From Muscardinus avellanarius (Eukaryota; Chordata; Mammalia; Rodentia; Gliridae), in contig OY726572.1 in assembly GCA_963383645.1 (NCBI GenBank), forward strand, positions 24,435,292 through 24,499,291: 64,000 bases of DNA, written 5' to 3'. Shown piece by piece: positions 45,013-57,310 of this stretch. The notes under the pieces are model-generated. The model made no database searches and was not told the DNA's origin. It worked only from the letters and a program-made list of their open reading frames with translations. Both the position numbers and the translations under genes were made by a program. Each line of letters begins with the position of its first letter. Position 1 is the stretch's first letter.

Positions 45013-45464
45013 AAAACATTGTAACCCAGGGATACGTGCCATTATTAGGTATCAATTAAATTTCTTAAGAGTAATATGAAAAATTAAAAAGAGTTAGAAA
45101 TTTACAGTTGTTTTCCAGGTATAATGCTTCATTCTCACCATAGTCGTCCAAATTTGAACCACCATTGTTTTACCTAATCCACCAAGCACAGTGCATAGGC
45201 CCATCTTAGAGGTTGATAGGGACTAGATTCAAACAACCACAACTAAACATCTTTTATTAAGAATGCAGAAATTTCCAAATAAACCAGATATTTGAGATCA
45301 AAATTGAGTAAAAGGTTTGAGAATTCAGTGCCAAAATTTTTTTAAATTTAATGCAAGCCAAGAATTTTGTACCCCTCTACATATCGATCGATGGGATTTA
45401 AAAAAAGAATGGATACTTTCGGTAATGACTTTCCTAGAAAATGTTTGCAAAATCTAATTTTACT

Positions 45465-45671
45465 GAGCCAGGCATGGTGGCACATGCTTGTAATCCATGC
45501 ATTTGGGAGGCAGAGACTGGAGGATCACGGTTCATGGAGAGCCTCAGCTACTTAGTGAGGCCTTCTGCAACTCAGTGAGACCCTGTTTCAAAATAAAGAA
45601 TAAAAAAAATAGGGCAGGGGGTGTAGCTCGGAGGTCAAATGCCCCTGGGTTCCATCTCCAAACCCACAAAA
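45465..45671 (+). mobile_element. B1-dID SINE with perfect 16-bp target duplication
   Basis: Complete dimer flanked by 'aaaatctaattttact' at 45449-45464 and 45672-45687, identical. The unmutated duplication suggests a relatively recent insertion. Confidence 0.95.
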
Positions 45672-45689
45672 AAAATCTAATTTTACTAT

Positions 45690-46660
45690 CTATAACTATA
45701 ATGAAACCAGAAAAATGATTGTTTCTGTGCCATATCTTCATTTTTGTGATCTGTACACAATTTTAAATTTGCTGAATTATCCCCTAATTTTCTCATACAT
45801 GTTTTCTTCCTTGAATTGTTTCCCTTTGGAGTTGTTATGTAAAACTGACTTTAACTTAATAATGTCAGTATTTGAACTACCGCAGAAGCACACATTTTTA
45901 TATTATCAGTGCCTGGCTACCTGGTTTCCTTTGCTATCTGGTTGTTCCTGTTTTGAGGGTAAATCTTCTGTTCTTTGTGAGGCTGTGGCTGAGACTGAGT
46001 GAACCTCATTACCAGGGGATGGTCCACAGAGTGCCAGGATGGAGGAGGAAGAAGGGCCTTCCCCTGCTGGTTTCCTGCTTCCTTTTCCTATGCGCCTCGC
46101 CTTAACAGCACTTCTTCATCTAGGCAGCAGCAGTTCTTTCCCAGGGCAGCACCTGAGTTCTTCGGTGTACAAGTTTTCAGTTCTAGCACAGTAAGTCTCG
46201 TTGCACACCCTTTGAGAAACTGACACTGGCCAGCCCGGCCTTCTCCTCAAAGGTCTGATCCCAGATCCACAAGGCCCTCCCTTTGAGCTCCCAGACACCA
46301 GCACTAGATGGTCATACCTCTTCCCCAAAGTCTAAATGCCAACTTCCCATGGCCTTCCTCCAAGCTTGCAGTGTTAGTCATTTCAGCCTCTTACCTTTGC
46401 TCCCACCGCCTTAGAGATGGTATCTGTAATTTTATCTAACACTTGAGATTTCTTTTTAATTTGCTTTCAGAAGCCTAGTTAACAAATTAATGCCTAGCTA
46501 ACAATTCTTCATATTTAATGATCTCTGTTCAAATGATTGGCATCTCTTCAATCATTTGTATCTCTGACAATTCTCTCTTTGGACAGCTTGTAACTCTTGC
46601 ACATATTTTGATAGATTTTTATCTAATTATTTCATTTTTGGTGGTATTCTAAATGTTACT
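45690..46660. other. No recognised gene or repeat
   Basis: Frames 45715-46223 (+) in three phases each carry fewer than 100 codons and no domain I can name. Confidence 0.4.
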
Positions 46661-46849
46661 TTAAAAGTGAGTAAAAGGATTGGAGGACTCATTGTTGTTA
46701 AGATGTCAATTCTCTCCAAAATGATCTATAGATTTAGCATGATTCAAATAAAAATCCTAGTAGGTTTTATTATATAGGAATTGATAAGGTGATTCCAAAA
46801 TTTAATTAGAAAGGTAATAAGAATCCAGTTAATAAAAACAATTACCTGA
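46661..46849 (+). mobile_element. Old L1 ORF2 fragment, left of SINE
   Basis: 'gtcaattctctccaaaatgatctatagatttagcat' and 'aaaatcctagtaggtttt' are L1 ORF2 landmarks also seen near 12690-12740 in the full-length copy. It continues at 47050. Confidence 0.8.
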
Positions 46850-47049
46850 AGCTGAGCGTGGTGGCGCACACTTGAAATCCCCACGCTTGGGAGGCTGAGA
46901 CAGGAGGATCACACAGGTTCAAAGCCAGCCTCAGCTGGCTTAAGAGACCCTGTTTCCAAATAAAATATAAAATAGATCTGGGAGTGTAGCCTGGAGGTAG
47001 AAAGCCCCTGGGTTCCATCCCCAGTAACACCAAAAAAAAAAAAAAAAAA
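46850..47049 (+). mobile_element. B1-dID SINE with target duplication, in old L1
   Basis: Dimer of the 'gtttccaaataaaa' subtype. 'aattacctga' flanks it at 46840-46849 and 47050-47059. Confidence 0.9.
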
Positions 47050-47460
47050 AATTACCTGATTTCAAAGCTTAATATAAAGCCATAGTAATCAACACAGTGT
47101 GCTATTAGGTACAAGACAGACATATAGATTAGTGGAACAGAAGAGACATGATAGACTCTCCCATAATAGGATCAACTGACTTTCAACAAAGATGCAAAGA
47201 CTGGTTGGGTAACCATGTCAATGAATGGTGCTGGAGCAGGTCACAAAGACAAAAATCTAACCCATGTGTCATACCATATATAGTTTCAAATAAATAAACA
47301 CTAAGAATTTTTATCATCAACTCTCTCCATGTAGAAATACCTCAGAAAGAGGAAACCATCTGTGATACAAAGAGAAAAATGAAAAAAGAAATTAGAAAAA
47401 CATGTGGGCCAATCTGCACAAATATGACCTGTATGGAACAATAGGTAATGATATTTAGTT
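47050..47460 (+). mobile_element. Old L1 ORF2 fragment, right of SINE
   Basis: 'atttcaaagcttaatataaagccatagtaatcaa', 'ttagtggaacagaagag' and 'cttctcaacaaag..tggttgggtaaccatgtcaat'-type blocks of the L1 C-terminal half. Non-coding. Confidence 0.8.
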
Positions 47461-49060
47461 TGATGGATTTAAAAATGATGAAAATGCTACATTTAAAAAA
47501 AAACAACGTGGGAAGGATCAATAGGAGTTAAAATGAAATATCATTGAATTTTTCAGAAGAATGATAAAAATGCTTTATGATTTTAAATTTTAAGTCAAAC
47601 AGGTATATTAAAATATTAAGAGCAACTACCAAAAATTAAACCATTAGAAATAAAAAATATACAATAATATAAACAAATGAAATTAAAAAGTAAATAAATC
47701 CTACAAAAGGGAAAAGAGAGAGTATTAAAAATGTAGGCGAATAGCCTGAAATGATGCATAATATAATATTTAATAGCAATCACAAAGGAAAAAATTGATT
47801 CCACCTAGCAGTTAAAAGAACTTTTCATTTTGGATGACAAATAAAACCCATTATATACTATTTTAAAGAGATATATCTAAAGTATTAGAACCCATAAAAT
47901 TTGAAAGCAAAAGACAAAACAGATATAACATACAAATGTTAGCTGAAAGAACCCATAAATAGTCATTTATTAATGTAAGGCACAATATAATTTAACAGAA
48001 AAAAAGCATTATTGGAACTTTTTAAAGGTCACTTATATAGTGATAGAAGTTTCAATTTTCAGAAAGTATAACAATTCTACGTGTATATGCAACTAATCTA
48101 ACTTCAAAATATAACAATCAAATATTGTCTACATTAATAAAGTCAACATGCTAGTGAGGTATTTTAATGCATCTTAGTTACTGAACAGATTGAATAGGCA
48201 AATATAAATAAAATCATAGAAGATTTGATCAATACATTAATAAGCTTTATCTGATGGATATTTACAAAATGCTTACCCCAGCAATTAGAGAATGTAAATT
48301 CTTCTCAATACCATTTTAAACTATCACAAATATTGAATATATACTATGGTGGCCCTCAAGCAAGTTTCTCAAGAAATATACATAAAATTGTTTACATTTT
48401 CTGATCACAATACAATTAATTCAAAATCAAAAAGCAAACAAAAACACTTTAAAATGCCCATTACCAAACAGAGTATCTGATATCCCCAGTGGAACATGAG
48501 CACAGAGGCAAAAATAACTAGACACCTGAGAGTTAAAATGACCCCAAAATCAACAAATTGAAGAAATACACACCCCACCTGAGTCAAAAATTGGGGGACA
48601 GATGAGCTACAAAATTTTTTTAAATAAGCATAAAAAGTATAATTAGTAAGTAAAGATATTGGCACATAAAAATAAAAATAAGAAATAATAAAAAGAACCA
48701 AGGAGAAGTATTAGATTTGATGATTATAATACTTGGAATGAAAAATCATAATAGATAAGATAAATGGATGGAATAAGCTAAAAATTGAATTGTGAATTAA
48801 AAATTATATTAAAACAAGCAAGAAAAATTAAAGAGATAAAAGATCCTTATAAAATCACTATGAGATATTGAGGACAGTTGTAGAATTACTAATATCTGAA
48901 AAAGATAAGATCCAGAAGAAGAGAAAATATATGTGAAAAAATATTTAAATAAATAGAAGTAAATTTACTACAGTGAAGAAAAATGAACAGAATTGAAAGG
49001 ACTCAGGAGTACTAAACACTACAGTGAAATATTATAATATCAAAATAGAAAGAAATATAT
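47461..49060 (+). mobile_element. AT-rich ancient L1-like DNA
   Basis: Around 47985-48480 the order 'agaaagtataacaattctacgtgtatatgcaactaat', 'aatattgaatatatactatggtggccc' and 'tacattttctgatcacaatacaatt' resembles a decayed L1 endonuclease region. The rest is AT-rich without clear landmarks. Boundaries and family are uncertain. Confidence 0.4.
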
Positions 49061-49339
49061 CAATTAACATCTGTTACTAGAGATTTTAAGATACTCCTTC
49101 AAGAAGCTCATGAAATAAGCAGACAAAAATAGGCAAAGATATTGAAGCCTTGATCAGTTTCTAGTAGTACCCCTTTTGTTGTACAGCAGATCATAATTTT
49201 AATAATAAATTATACAGTAGGCTAGCCATTGGATGTTTTTATAACTCTAAACTAAGCATCAGAGAATGTATCTTTTTATCATACAAAGGTAAGCCTTGTA
49301 TTAGGCCATAAAAAATATTCAATGAATCTGTCCATTTTG

Positions 49340-49800
49340 CCAGTCTTTCATTCAACAAATATTTGTTGAGCACCTCCCTGTGACTTGGCGTTGTTCTAGC
49401 CCTGGGCATAAAGCCAAGGAACTAGATGGCATGGTTCCTAGGGAAAGCACTCACACTGTTGTCCAACAGGAATAGAGCCAGGAATGCCACGTGGCACAGC
49501 TCCAGGGCTTGGTGCTCTATCAGGATGACTCCCTGGGAGCTCTGCACTGAATAGCCCACGTGCCCTAACAGCCTCAGACACAACGGTGAGCAAAACAGGC
49601 AAAAACCCTGCCCTCGTGGAGTTTATAGTCCAATTAACAAAATGAAGAAAATAAATAAGGGATTGATTTAAAATTATATATAGAGGGTGGTCAGTGATAT
49701 GGACAAAATAAAATATACAAAAGGGACAAAAGTATCAGAAATCAGGATTAGGGAAGGGTAGACATTTTTTAGCAGAGTGGTCAGGATAGGTCTACTTAGA
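49340..49800 (-). mobile_element. Ancient L2-like repeat, minus strand
   Basis: 'tcattcaacaaatatttgttgagcacctcc' and later 'ggtgagcaaaacaggcaaaaaccctgccctcgtggagtttatagtcc' are two halves of the same ancient repeat. About 170 unrelated bases (roughly 49420-49585) lie between them. Confidence 0.6.
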
Positions 49801-49818
49801 AGGTAAAGTCTGGCAAGG

Positions 49819-49910
49819 TTTTTTTTGTTTTGTTTTGTTTTGTTTTTGTTTTGCGGTACTGGGGATGGAATCCAGGGGCATTCTACCTCTGGGCTATACC
49901 CTCAGCTCTT
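49819..49910 (-). mobile_element. ID-only SINE fragment, minus strand, (TTTTG)n tail
   Basis: 'gcggtactggggatggaatccaggggcattctacctctgggctataccctcagc' is an ID half with no B1 half. The tail is (TTTTG)n at 49825-49852. Confidence 0.85.
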
Positions 49911-50214
49911 GAAAGGTACTAGACCTGGCTATGCTATGAGAGTCCATGGCTGAGGCAGGGAAGAGAATAAAATGTGATATAAGAAATAAATAACACATGT
50001 GATATTTTTTGCAACCCTTTCTTTATAAAGAATAGAGACCTCCATTTCTATGAAATGTATACTGAATTTAGTCTGCCACTTGAAATAATAACAACTCATC
50101 AAATAAATAAAAACAAGAGTTTCAAGGAAGTGGACATAAAGAAATAAAAGTCCATGACCCCTGGGGCATGAGGGGAAAGACAAATAGGGATGGGGGGAAT
50201 ATTCCAGTTTCTAC

Positions 50215-50460
50215 CTTGCTTAGTAGGAACAGCTCTGAGGTGTGTGCACATCCCCCGCAGGACCGAGCTCCAGCTGCCCACAGTGCTAACTTGCCTGATC
50301 ATTCTTATTTCCTATTCCTATCTTAATTCCTCACTCCTCCGGGAGTATTTCCTTGGACCAAATTCCAAATAAAATGCTTGCCAAAAAAAAAGCTTACATT
50401 CAAATTGATATTTTTGTCTCAGCATCTGCTTCTGGGAAACACAAACCAAATAGCAGGTAC
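50215..50460 (+). mobile_element. Possible old LTR 3' end
   Basis: 'ttcctcactcctccgggagtatttcc', 'attccaaataaaatgcttgcc' with AATAAA, and 'tttgtctcagcatctgcttctgggaaacac' resemble the R/U5 end of an old mammalian LTR. Family not fixed. Confidence 0.4.
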
Positions 50461-51109
50461 ATGGCCAAAATGGCAGGCTGGCTCTTACAGACCATCAAGT
50501 CCACCTCCAATATCATGCAGATCAAGGCACCCAGGACCAGGCAACAGAGTCAGAGGCCGGGCAAATGCCCGCATGGAAGACTGGCAGCTTTGCTGACAGC
50601 AAGAAGCTCCCAAAACGTGTACGAATCAGCCTAACAGCCAGGCAGCTCAGGAGCCTCTAAGGAGAGGGAGTAGCTGAGTGGACTGTGTCTGTGTCTGTAT
50701 AGGTAATCTTGCAATTTATGGTCGGGAATTGTTTTCCTTATGAAGCTTCCAGTCCTGCTGCTTAAAAAACTTCCAACTCATGCTTAAAAAGACAAATAAA
50801 AAAGGGAGAGTGGATGGCTTATTTGCAGGATTCTGGAGCCTTCCAGGAAGGCTGTTCAGCTTGAAGAAAAATCAGCAAAGAAACAGAATGAGTGGCCACA
50901 TCCTCCTCTTTCTCAGCCACTGTCCAGACCACCCCCCTCCCAGGCCCTGAGAGGACGCTGGTCTGTTTGTACCTCCGTGGTGTGATACACCCAACAGGAG
51001 GAGCCTTTTGTAGTTGTTGCCTGAACTAAGCGTATTTCCTCAGTGGGAATGCCATTAGATTGTGGAAGGGGCTAGTAAACCCAGGCCAGGTCCCAGATAG
51101 CCACAAACT
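50461..51109. other. No recognised gene or repeat
   Basis: A 93-codon frame at 50353-50634 has no recognisable domain and overlaps another frame. Confidence 0.4.
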
Positions 51110-51270
51110 AGCAGGCAAGCATGTTGTTCCCCTATCTATAAAATGGGATGCTACTTGACCTGCTCACTTTACAGGACTGTGGTGTTGACTATAAGTCCTC
51201 AGAGAGAAGAAGGCATGCCTGTCTCTGTCCTTAACCCCTGTGCCTTGCATGTACCAGGCTCAGAGTGAAC
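51110..51270 (+). mobile_element. MIR remnant
   Basis: 'ttcccctatctataaaatggga' and 'ctttacaggactgtggtgttg' fit the MIR 3' half. Weakly conserved. Confidence 0.5.
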
Positions 51271-51892
51271 CCAACACACACCGATGGTTAAGCAATCGCA
51301 CAGAAGATGGACATGAAGAACTTTCTACCTTAGTGCTACCAAATGTTGGAGATGATCTGCCTTTCCTTTCTGACTCAGGCTCCCTCTTGTCTCTGCACTA
51401 CTGATATTCTAAACACTGTTCTGGGACCAACCCACCCTTCAACCTACAATTTCTCTCAGGCCTCCCTAGCCAGTGTGAACACTCCAAATACACTGTCAGC
51501 CAACCCACAGTCAAAGACAAATGTGTCTCCCAACCCACACCAATTAGTTAAGGTCTCTCTTAAACACCAGATCACAGGACTCCCACATCTATAGGCCCCA
51601 ATGATCTCTCAGGAGCCTGTCTTCTGCAAGACCCCAGGCTGATCCCAAAGAAGTCTTCCAGTCAGACAAACCCCTCCCTCCCTCAAGATCTTGCCCTTTC
51701 CAGCTCCTGCTCTGAGCTCAGCTCCTCAGCCCCATTTCTTCCCACTTTAGCCCATTACTTCAGTCTCTTCACATGACCCCCCACCATACCCACATACGTG
51801 GTGGAGGAAGAAGTGGACCTGGGTGAGCAGCAACCATATCATTTGCCCCTTAAGGTTCACATTTTAGCTGACTTTACTAAAACTGATGTCAG

Positions 51893-52110
51893 AGCCGGGC
51901 GTAGTGGCGCACGCTTGTAATCCCAGCATTCGGGAAGCTGAGACAGGAGAATCACGGTTCGCAGACAGCCTCGGCTACTTAGTGAGGCCCTCAGCAACTC
52001 AGTGAGACCCAGTTTCAAAATAAAGAATAAAACATAGGGCAGGGGCTGTAGCTCAAAGGTAAAATGCCCCTGGGTTCCATTCCCAGACCCGCAAAAAAAT
52101 AAAATAAAAT
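51893..52110 (+). mobile_element. B1-dID SINE
   Basis: 'gccgggcgtagtggcgcacg' to 'ccattcccagacccgc', then an (AAAAT)n tail. The B1 half has several CpGs preserved, suggesting a young copy. Confidence 0.9.
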
Positions 52111-52204
52111 AAATGTCATGGGGCAACCTAGGCCTAAACCAGATGAATTCAGCAGATCCTTGATAACACTAATTAGATGAATGTGACACGGGGAAACAAG
52201 AAAC

Positions 52205-52412
52205 AAAAGGCTGATGGAGTTCAAACTCTGGCTCCATCGTCTACACTGCTAATGGGCTGGGCTGTGTTTGCCTAAATGTCTCCAAACTTCCATTTACCAC
52301 TCATTAAGTGAGGTCAACAGGACCTTTTGCACAGGGCATTGGGAGGAGTGAAGGAAATTGTTGAAGTACCTAGTGCAGTGCCTGGTGCTCTGTACCTCAG
52401 TCAATGTCAGCT
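52205..52412 (+). mobile_element. MIR SINE
   Basis: 'gttcaaactctggctccatcg', 'cttccatttaccactcattaagtgagg' and 'gtacctagtgcagtgcctggtgc' in MIR order. Confidence 0.65.
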
Positions 52413-52744
52413 CCCTCCTCCCTCCACTCAATGAGCCAGGACCCCCAGACCCAGGTGGAAGCCTCTTAATGCCTCACACACGGGCCCTCTTTCCTTCAAC
52501 TCTGGTAGAAGAAATTTAACATTTGGAGGGTACGTTCTCATTAAGAGGCCTTCTTAGAAGAATCACCCTGAGATTACTTCCTCCAGAGACTCAGAGAGGT
52601 TAAGTGACTTTCCAAGTCTACATTTTATGCATCTCACAGCTCTCTCCTTCAAACGGATGCATAAAAATCACAAAGCAGTTAAAATTACTATACAACATCA
52701 AAAGAAGAGAGTCTTCATCCAGGAGAGGCAGTTTATTGCCGGTT

Positions 52745-52754
52745 GGGGGGGGGG
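52745..52754. repeat. G10 homopolymer
   Basis: Ten consecutive G. Prone to sequencing error and length variation. Confidence 0.9.
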
Positions 52755-53017
52755 ATCTTATTTTTCCAACAGTCTCTGTCCTGGAGTCCACTTCCCTCAG
52801 CTGCATTTCACTCTCACTCCACAAGGTGGCACTAGTCAACAAAGTTAAAAGGCAAAGCAACTCCAGAACCAGAGGTTAACCTCTCAACCTTACTTAAGCA
52901 CCCACAAAGAAAGATCCTCACTAATACCCTGAAATACCCTGGGGAGAACAAACATAGCTGGACAGAAATTTTTTCTTTAACTCTTCACTCCAGAAAACAA
53001 GGGTGCTTTGTTCGAAA

Positions 53018-53128
53018 AAGAGGAGGAGAAAAAGAAGAGCAGGAGGAAAGGAAAAGGAGGAGGAGAAGAACAGTAGGAGGAAAAGGAGAGGAGGAGAAGA
53101 GGAAGAAAAGGAGGAGGAGGAGAAATAA
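53018..53128. repeat. Purine-only (GGA/GAA)n tract
   Basis: More than 100 almost purely purine bases on the plus strand, a mirror-repeat type able to form triplex DNA. Frames on the other strand are artefacts. Confidence 0.9.
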
Positions 53129-53185
53129 TAAGAAACCAGCTAAAATCATGGCAAAAGAAAGCAGAAAGAAAAAGAAAAAAAAAAA

Positions 53186-53385
53186 GCCAGGCGTGCACGC
53201 TTGTAATCTCAGCATTCAGGAGGCTGAGACCAGAGGATGGCGGTTTGCTGACAGCCTCAGCTACTTAGTGAGGCCCTCCGCAACTCAGTGAGACCCTGTT
53301 TCAAAATAAAAAATTAAAAAAAAACAGGGCAGGGGGTGTAGCTTGGAGGTCAAATGCCCCTGGGTTTCATCCCCAGACCTGCAAA
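53186..53385 (+). mobile_element. B1-dID SINE with (GAAA)n(GGAA)n tail
   Basis: 'gccaggcgtgcacgcttgtaatctcag' lacks the usual 'gtggtggc', a small 5' deletion. The ID half reads 'gtgtagcttggaggtcaaatgcccctggg'. The tail is the repeat at 53386-53481. Confidence 0.88.
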
Positions 53386-53386
53386 A

Positions 53387-53441
<55 letters not shown>

Positions 53442-53481
53442 GAAGGAAGGAAGGAAGGAAGGAAGGAAGGAAGGAAGGGAA
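53386..53481. repeat. (GAAA)n then (GGAA)n SINE-tail microsatellite
   Basis: About 14 GAAA units followed by about 9 GGAA units, directly from the SINE A tail. Confidence 0.95.
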
Positions 53482-53489
53482 AAAGAAAG

Positions 53490-54405
53490 AAAAATGAAAA
53501 GAAAAGATGAATGCCCTGGGTCCGAGGACTCTGCATTTTTAAAAGTCCTAAACCCAAGTCAGGGCATATAGAAAATCAAGATCAAAGACAGTCATTTGGC
53601 CAGGGTCCTACAGCAAGCAGGGAAGAGTTATCTTCTGAGCTGAACAACCCCTGGGGTAATTAATCCATATTTAATTTCACAAAGACTCATAGGTTACTGT
53701 GGTTAAACTGACCCTCAGTTTCCAGAAAGATGAAATAGACATATTTTCCATATTTCTCCTGCTAAATGCCCTAGACATTAAACATTAAAAGACACCAAAA
53801 TTTAGAGAGGAGACAGACAGAAACTTCATGACCTAAGAAAGGACACAGTGGGAAGGGTTGTTTTCCCCCCTAAAGACTGGTTATGGGAGAAACAAGCAAT
53901 ACATAAGTAAATAAAAAGCAGCCCCCAAAAAAGCCTATTCTTTCTCACCAAAGGACCAGGAAAATGGGCATCTTAGTAAGGCATAAAACTTTCAGCCAAT
54001 AACCACTCAGCTCTAGGAAATATCATAGAAAAAAATTTAGCCCCATCCTCATTAGCAAAGGCTAAATGAAGAGAACAGCTATCTGCTTTTATAACAAGGC
54101 ATCCCCATCTTCCCAAAAGGTGATATCAGAGATGGCACAGAGGAAATCTGAAGTTTCATCCTTACTAAGCAGTAGTAAACAACCCCTGATCGTGCAAAGT
54201 GGCCAGTGGTCACACAGGTCAGTGGTCACATAGGAACTTTGGACTTCTACCCCCACCAGGAGAAACGAAGATCAGGTGGGGAACCTGAACTCTCACCACT
54301 GCCCAGCAGTGCCAAGAGGTTTCTGTCCCTCTCTCCCCAGAAGGTGTTCATTCTTTCCAAGAGGAGATTCTGAACTTCTGCCCCCATCTAGCAATAAGAA
54401 ACCAC
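53490..54405. other. No recognised gene or repeat
   Basis: Unique-looking. No frame of note apart from short ones. Confidence 0.4.
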
Positions 54406-54409
54406 GTCA

Positions 54410-54625
54410 GCCGGGCATGGTGACACATGATTGTAATCCCAGTGCTTGGGAGGCTGAAATAGGAGGATCACGGGTTCTCTGCCAGCCTCGGCTACTTAAT
54501 GAGGCTCTCCTCAATTTAGTGAGTCCCTGTTTCAAAATAAAGAATAAAAAGTAGAGCTGTAGGTATAGCTCAGAGGTAGAATGCCCCTGGGTTCAATCCC
54601 TTATATTGAAAGAAGAAAAAAAAAG
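54410..54625 (+). mobile_element. B1-dID SINE
   Basis: 'gccgggcatggtgacacatga' (B1) and 'tatagctcagaggtagaatgcccctgggttcaatccc' (ID). Confidence 0.9.
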
Positions 54626-54639
54626 GCAATGTCCCCCTT

Positions 54640-55920
54640 CTTCTACCAAAGCAGTAGAAAAGACCTGAAAAGATTTAAATACAATCCAAAGTCTTATAAT
54701 ATCCAAAATGCCCTGGTTTCAATAAAAATTACTCATCATACCAATAATCAGGAAGAGCTCAACTAGAATAAGAAAAGATAAACAACAGATGCCAAACCCA
54801 AGACAACACAAATGTCTAACAAGGATTTAAAGCAGTATTATAAAAAAATATAGGAGTTATAAACACACTTGAAACAAATAAAAAATAGGAGCCCCCAAAG
54901 ATATAGAAGGCAGAAAGAAGATAAAATATAAACCTTAGAGCTAAAAAATATAATAACCAAAAAAAAATTTTAAATGAAATGGATAGACTCAAGAACAGAA
55001 TGAAAATGGCAGAGAGAAAAAATTCAATAAACTCAAAGAGAAAACAATAAAAATTATTTAATCTGAACAAGAGAGAGAGAACAGATTGAAATGCAAAAAG
55101 AATCCGAGCCCCAAGGAAATATAGGACTATAACAAATGATGTGTCTCATCAGAGTTTCAGGAAAGAAGAACTGGAATGAAAAGGCATGAAGGAAATAATG
55201 GCCCCAAACTTCCCAAATTAAAAAGATAAAACTTACAGATTCAAGCTTTGTGAACCCTAAATAGGATAACCCTCAACAAATCCATACTAAGGTACATCAT
55301 ATTCAAACTTACAAAAACCAAAGACAAAGGAAAAAAACTTTTTAGAGGAAAAATAATGTGAATGACAATAGTTTTCACAAAAGAAACAAAGGGGCCAGAG
55401 GGAAATTGCATAAAATTTTGTGCTGGAAGAAAAGACCTATCAACCCAGAATTCCATATCTAGATAAAATATCCTTTAGGAATAAAAAAGAAATCATGCCA
55501 CTCTCAGATGAAGAAAAACTAAGAAAATTTGTTGCTAGCAGGCCTACACTAAAAGAATACTTAATGGAAGTTCTTTAAAGAAATAAAAAATGACTTTTTA
55601 AAAAGGAATTTATCCATCAGAAGGATGAACAAAAGAGTAAAATAATAGTAAATGCAATAGACTTAACTTTTTCTCTTTCTAAATTGTATTTACTATTGAA
55701 GCAAAAATGAATTGAATGTGGTTCTAAGTATATGTAATAGAAAGATTTTAAGATACTTATTTTATGAGTGGACAAGGTCAAAGGAATATAAAGAAAGCTA
55801 TTATTTCTATATTTCACTTTAACTGGTAAAATGTTGACAATAGTTGGTGATAAACTATGTATGTATAATATAATACCTAGAGCAACCACTATAAATGCTA
55901 ACAAAGACATTTAAAAAAAC
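54640..55920 (+). mobile_element. Ancient L1 with ORF1 region, decayed
   Basis: 'gaaggaaataatggccccaaacttcccaaa', 'acttacagattcaagc', 'aaagaccta..ccagaattccatatctag' and 'aacttaatggaagttcttta'-type blocks correspond to old-L1 ORF1. No open frame survives. It continues across the SINE into ORF2. Confidence 0.7.
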
Positions 55921-55927
55921 TATAGAT

Positions 55928-56155
55928 GCCGGGCGTGGTGGGTGCACGCTTGTAATCCCCGCGCTTGGGAGGTGGAGACAGGAGGATCGCACAGGTTCGA
56001 AGCCAGCCGCACTGGCTTAAGGGACCCTGTTTCCAAATTAAAAAGTATTAAAAAAATAGGTCTGGGAATGTAGCCCAGAGGTAGAAAGGCTTCCAGGCAC
56101 CCCAGTACCACCAAATAATAAATAAATAAATAAGTAAATAAATAAATAAATATAA
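55928..56155 (+). mobile_element. B1-dID SINE
   Basis: 'gccgggcgtggtgggtgcacg', linker 'tttccaaattaaaaagt', an ID half with a damaged B box ('aggcttccaggcacc') and an (AAAT)n tail. Confidence 0.85.
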
Positions 56156-56790
56156 AAATGGAATTCTCAAAATATTTAAGAAACTCATAGAAAGAAAAAG
56201 AAAGAAAACCAAGAGATAAAAAAGAAAACAAAAAAATAAGATCACAAAATTAAACTCTATCACACTAGTAATCATGCTTAATATAAATTGTCTAAATACA
56301 GCAATTAGAATATATTGGGGAGACTTTGGCCAAAGGTAGAATTTCAAATAGACAAAGGGAATAAATGATAAGCCTTTTAGATTAGTAATATGTTAATTAG
56401 CTTAATTCAGTCATTCCACACTGTATACACATATTATGACATCAGCGTGAACCCTACAATTACAAATAATTATTGTTTGTAAAGAAAATAAAGTTTGGCA
56501 TGGAGATTAAACACATTACCTAGCAGTATGCTGGCTGTCTACTAGAAATATACTTAGAATATAATAATATAGGTATTTTTAAAGTAAAAGGGTAAAAAAC
56601 ATATGTAAATACTGAATGATTTGCTCTACTACTCTCAGGTTAAGTAATCTTCGGAGCAAAGATAATTACCAGGACAAATGGAGAGATTATATAATGATAA
56701 AAGGTCAATCCAACAAGACAACAGAGAACCCTAAATGTGCACATACCAAAAGAAAATAACTACAAAACATATGAAGCAATCTTGGCTAGG
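56156..56790 (+). mobile_element. Ancient L1, start of ORF2 (continuation)
   Basis: 'aatataaattgtctaaatacagcaattag' matches the start of ORF2 and 'gagattatataatgataaaaggtcaatccaacaagac' its endonuclease region. Decayed. Confidence 0.65.
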
Positions 56791-57090
56791 CCATACAAGG
56801 ACTGGTCGCCGCCAACACCATAGCTCTCAGGGTCCAACTCTAGCACAAAGCAGTATGTTATCATGAAGCCAGTGACCACAGAACACCAAAAGCAGTCAGC
56901 ATTTCTCTCCATGTTTGACAAAGACCCAGCTATCCAGATGACACAGACTGATCCTCAGGCTGCGGGTGCCTGATGTGTATGCATGCTAGTGTCTGACAGA
57001 ACTTGACATGACCATAACAAGCAGATCAGGAGAGATGTCCCAGGGACCATGAAAGCTCAGAAAGATGGGCCACAAGCTCAGAACATAGTA
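56791..57090. other. Unassigned, possible retrocopy fragment
   Basis: A reading of about 50 codons without stops (roughly 56829-56972) gives a protein-like composition (for example 'TKQYVIMKPVTTEHQKQ'). It has no ATG-to-stop gene structure, and the flanking DNA shows stops in every frame. I do not recognise a parent gene, and chance is a fair alternative. Confidence 0.25.
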
Positions 57091-57091
57091 A

Positions 57092-57310
57092 CCAAGTTGG
57101 GCATGGTGGGGCATGCTTGTAATCCCAGTACTTGGGAGGCTGAGACAGGAAGATTGCAATTTTGCAGTCAGCCTCAGCTACTTAGTGAGGCCCTCCACAA
57201 CTTAGTGAGACCTTGTTTCAAATAAATAATTAAAAAAAAAATAGGGCTGGGATGTTGCTTGGGAGTAGAATGCCCGTGGGTTCAATCCCCGGTACCGAAT
57301 AAAAAAAAGA
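57092..57310 (+). mobile_element. B1-dID SINE with target duplication
   Basis: 'ttgggcatggtggggcatgc' to 'caatccccggtaccg'. 'agaacatagtaa' just before it matches 'agaatatagtaa' after its tail, with one difference. Confidence 0.9.

Noticed and set aside
53386..53481. CRISPR-like regular repeats
   Set aside because: Simple (GAAA)n/(GGAA)n microsatellite with no spacers; mammalian DNA.
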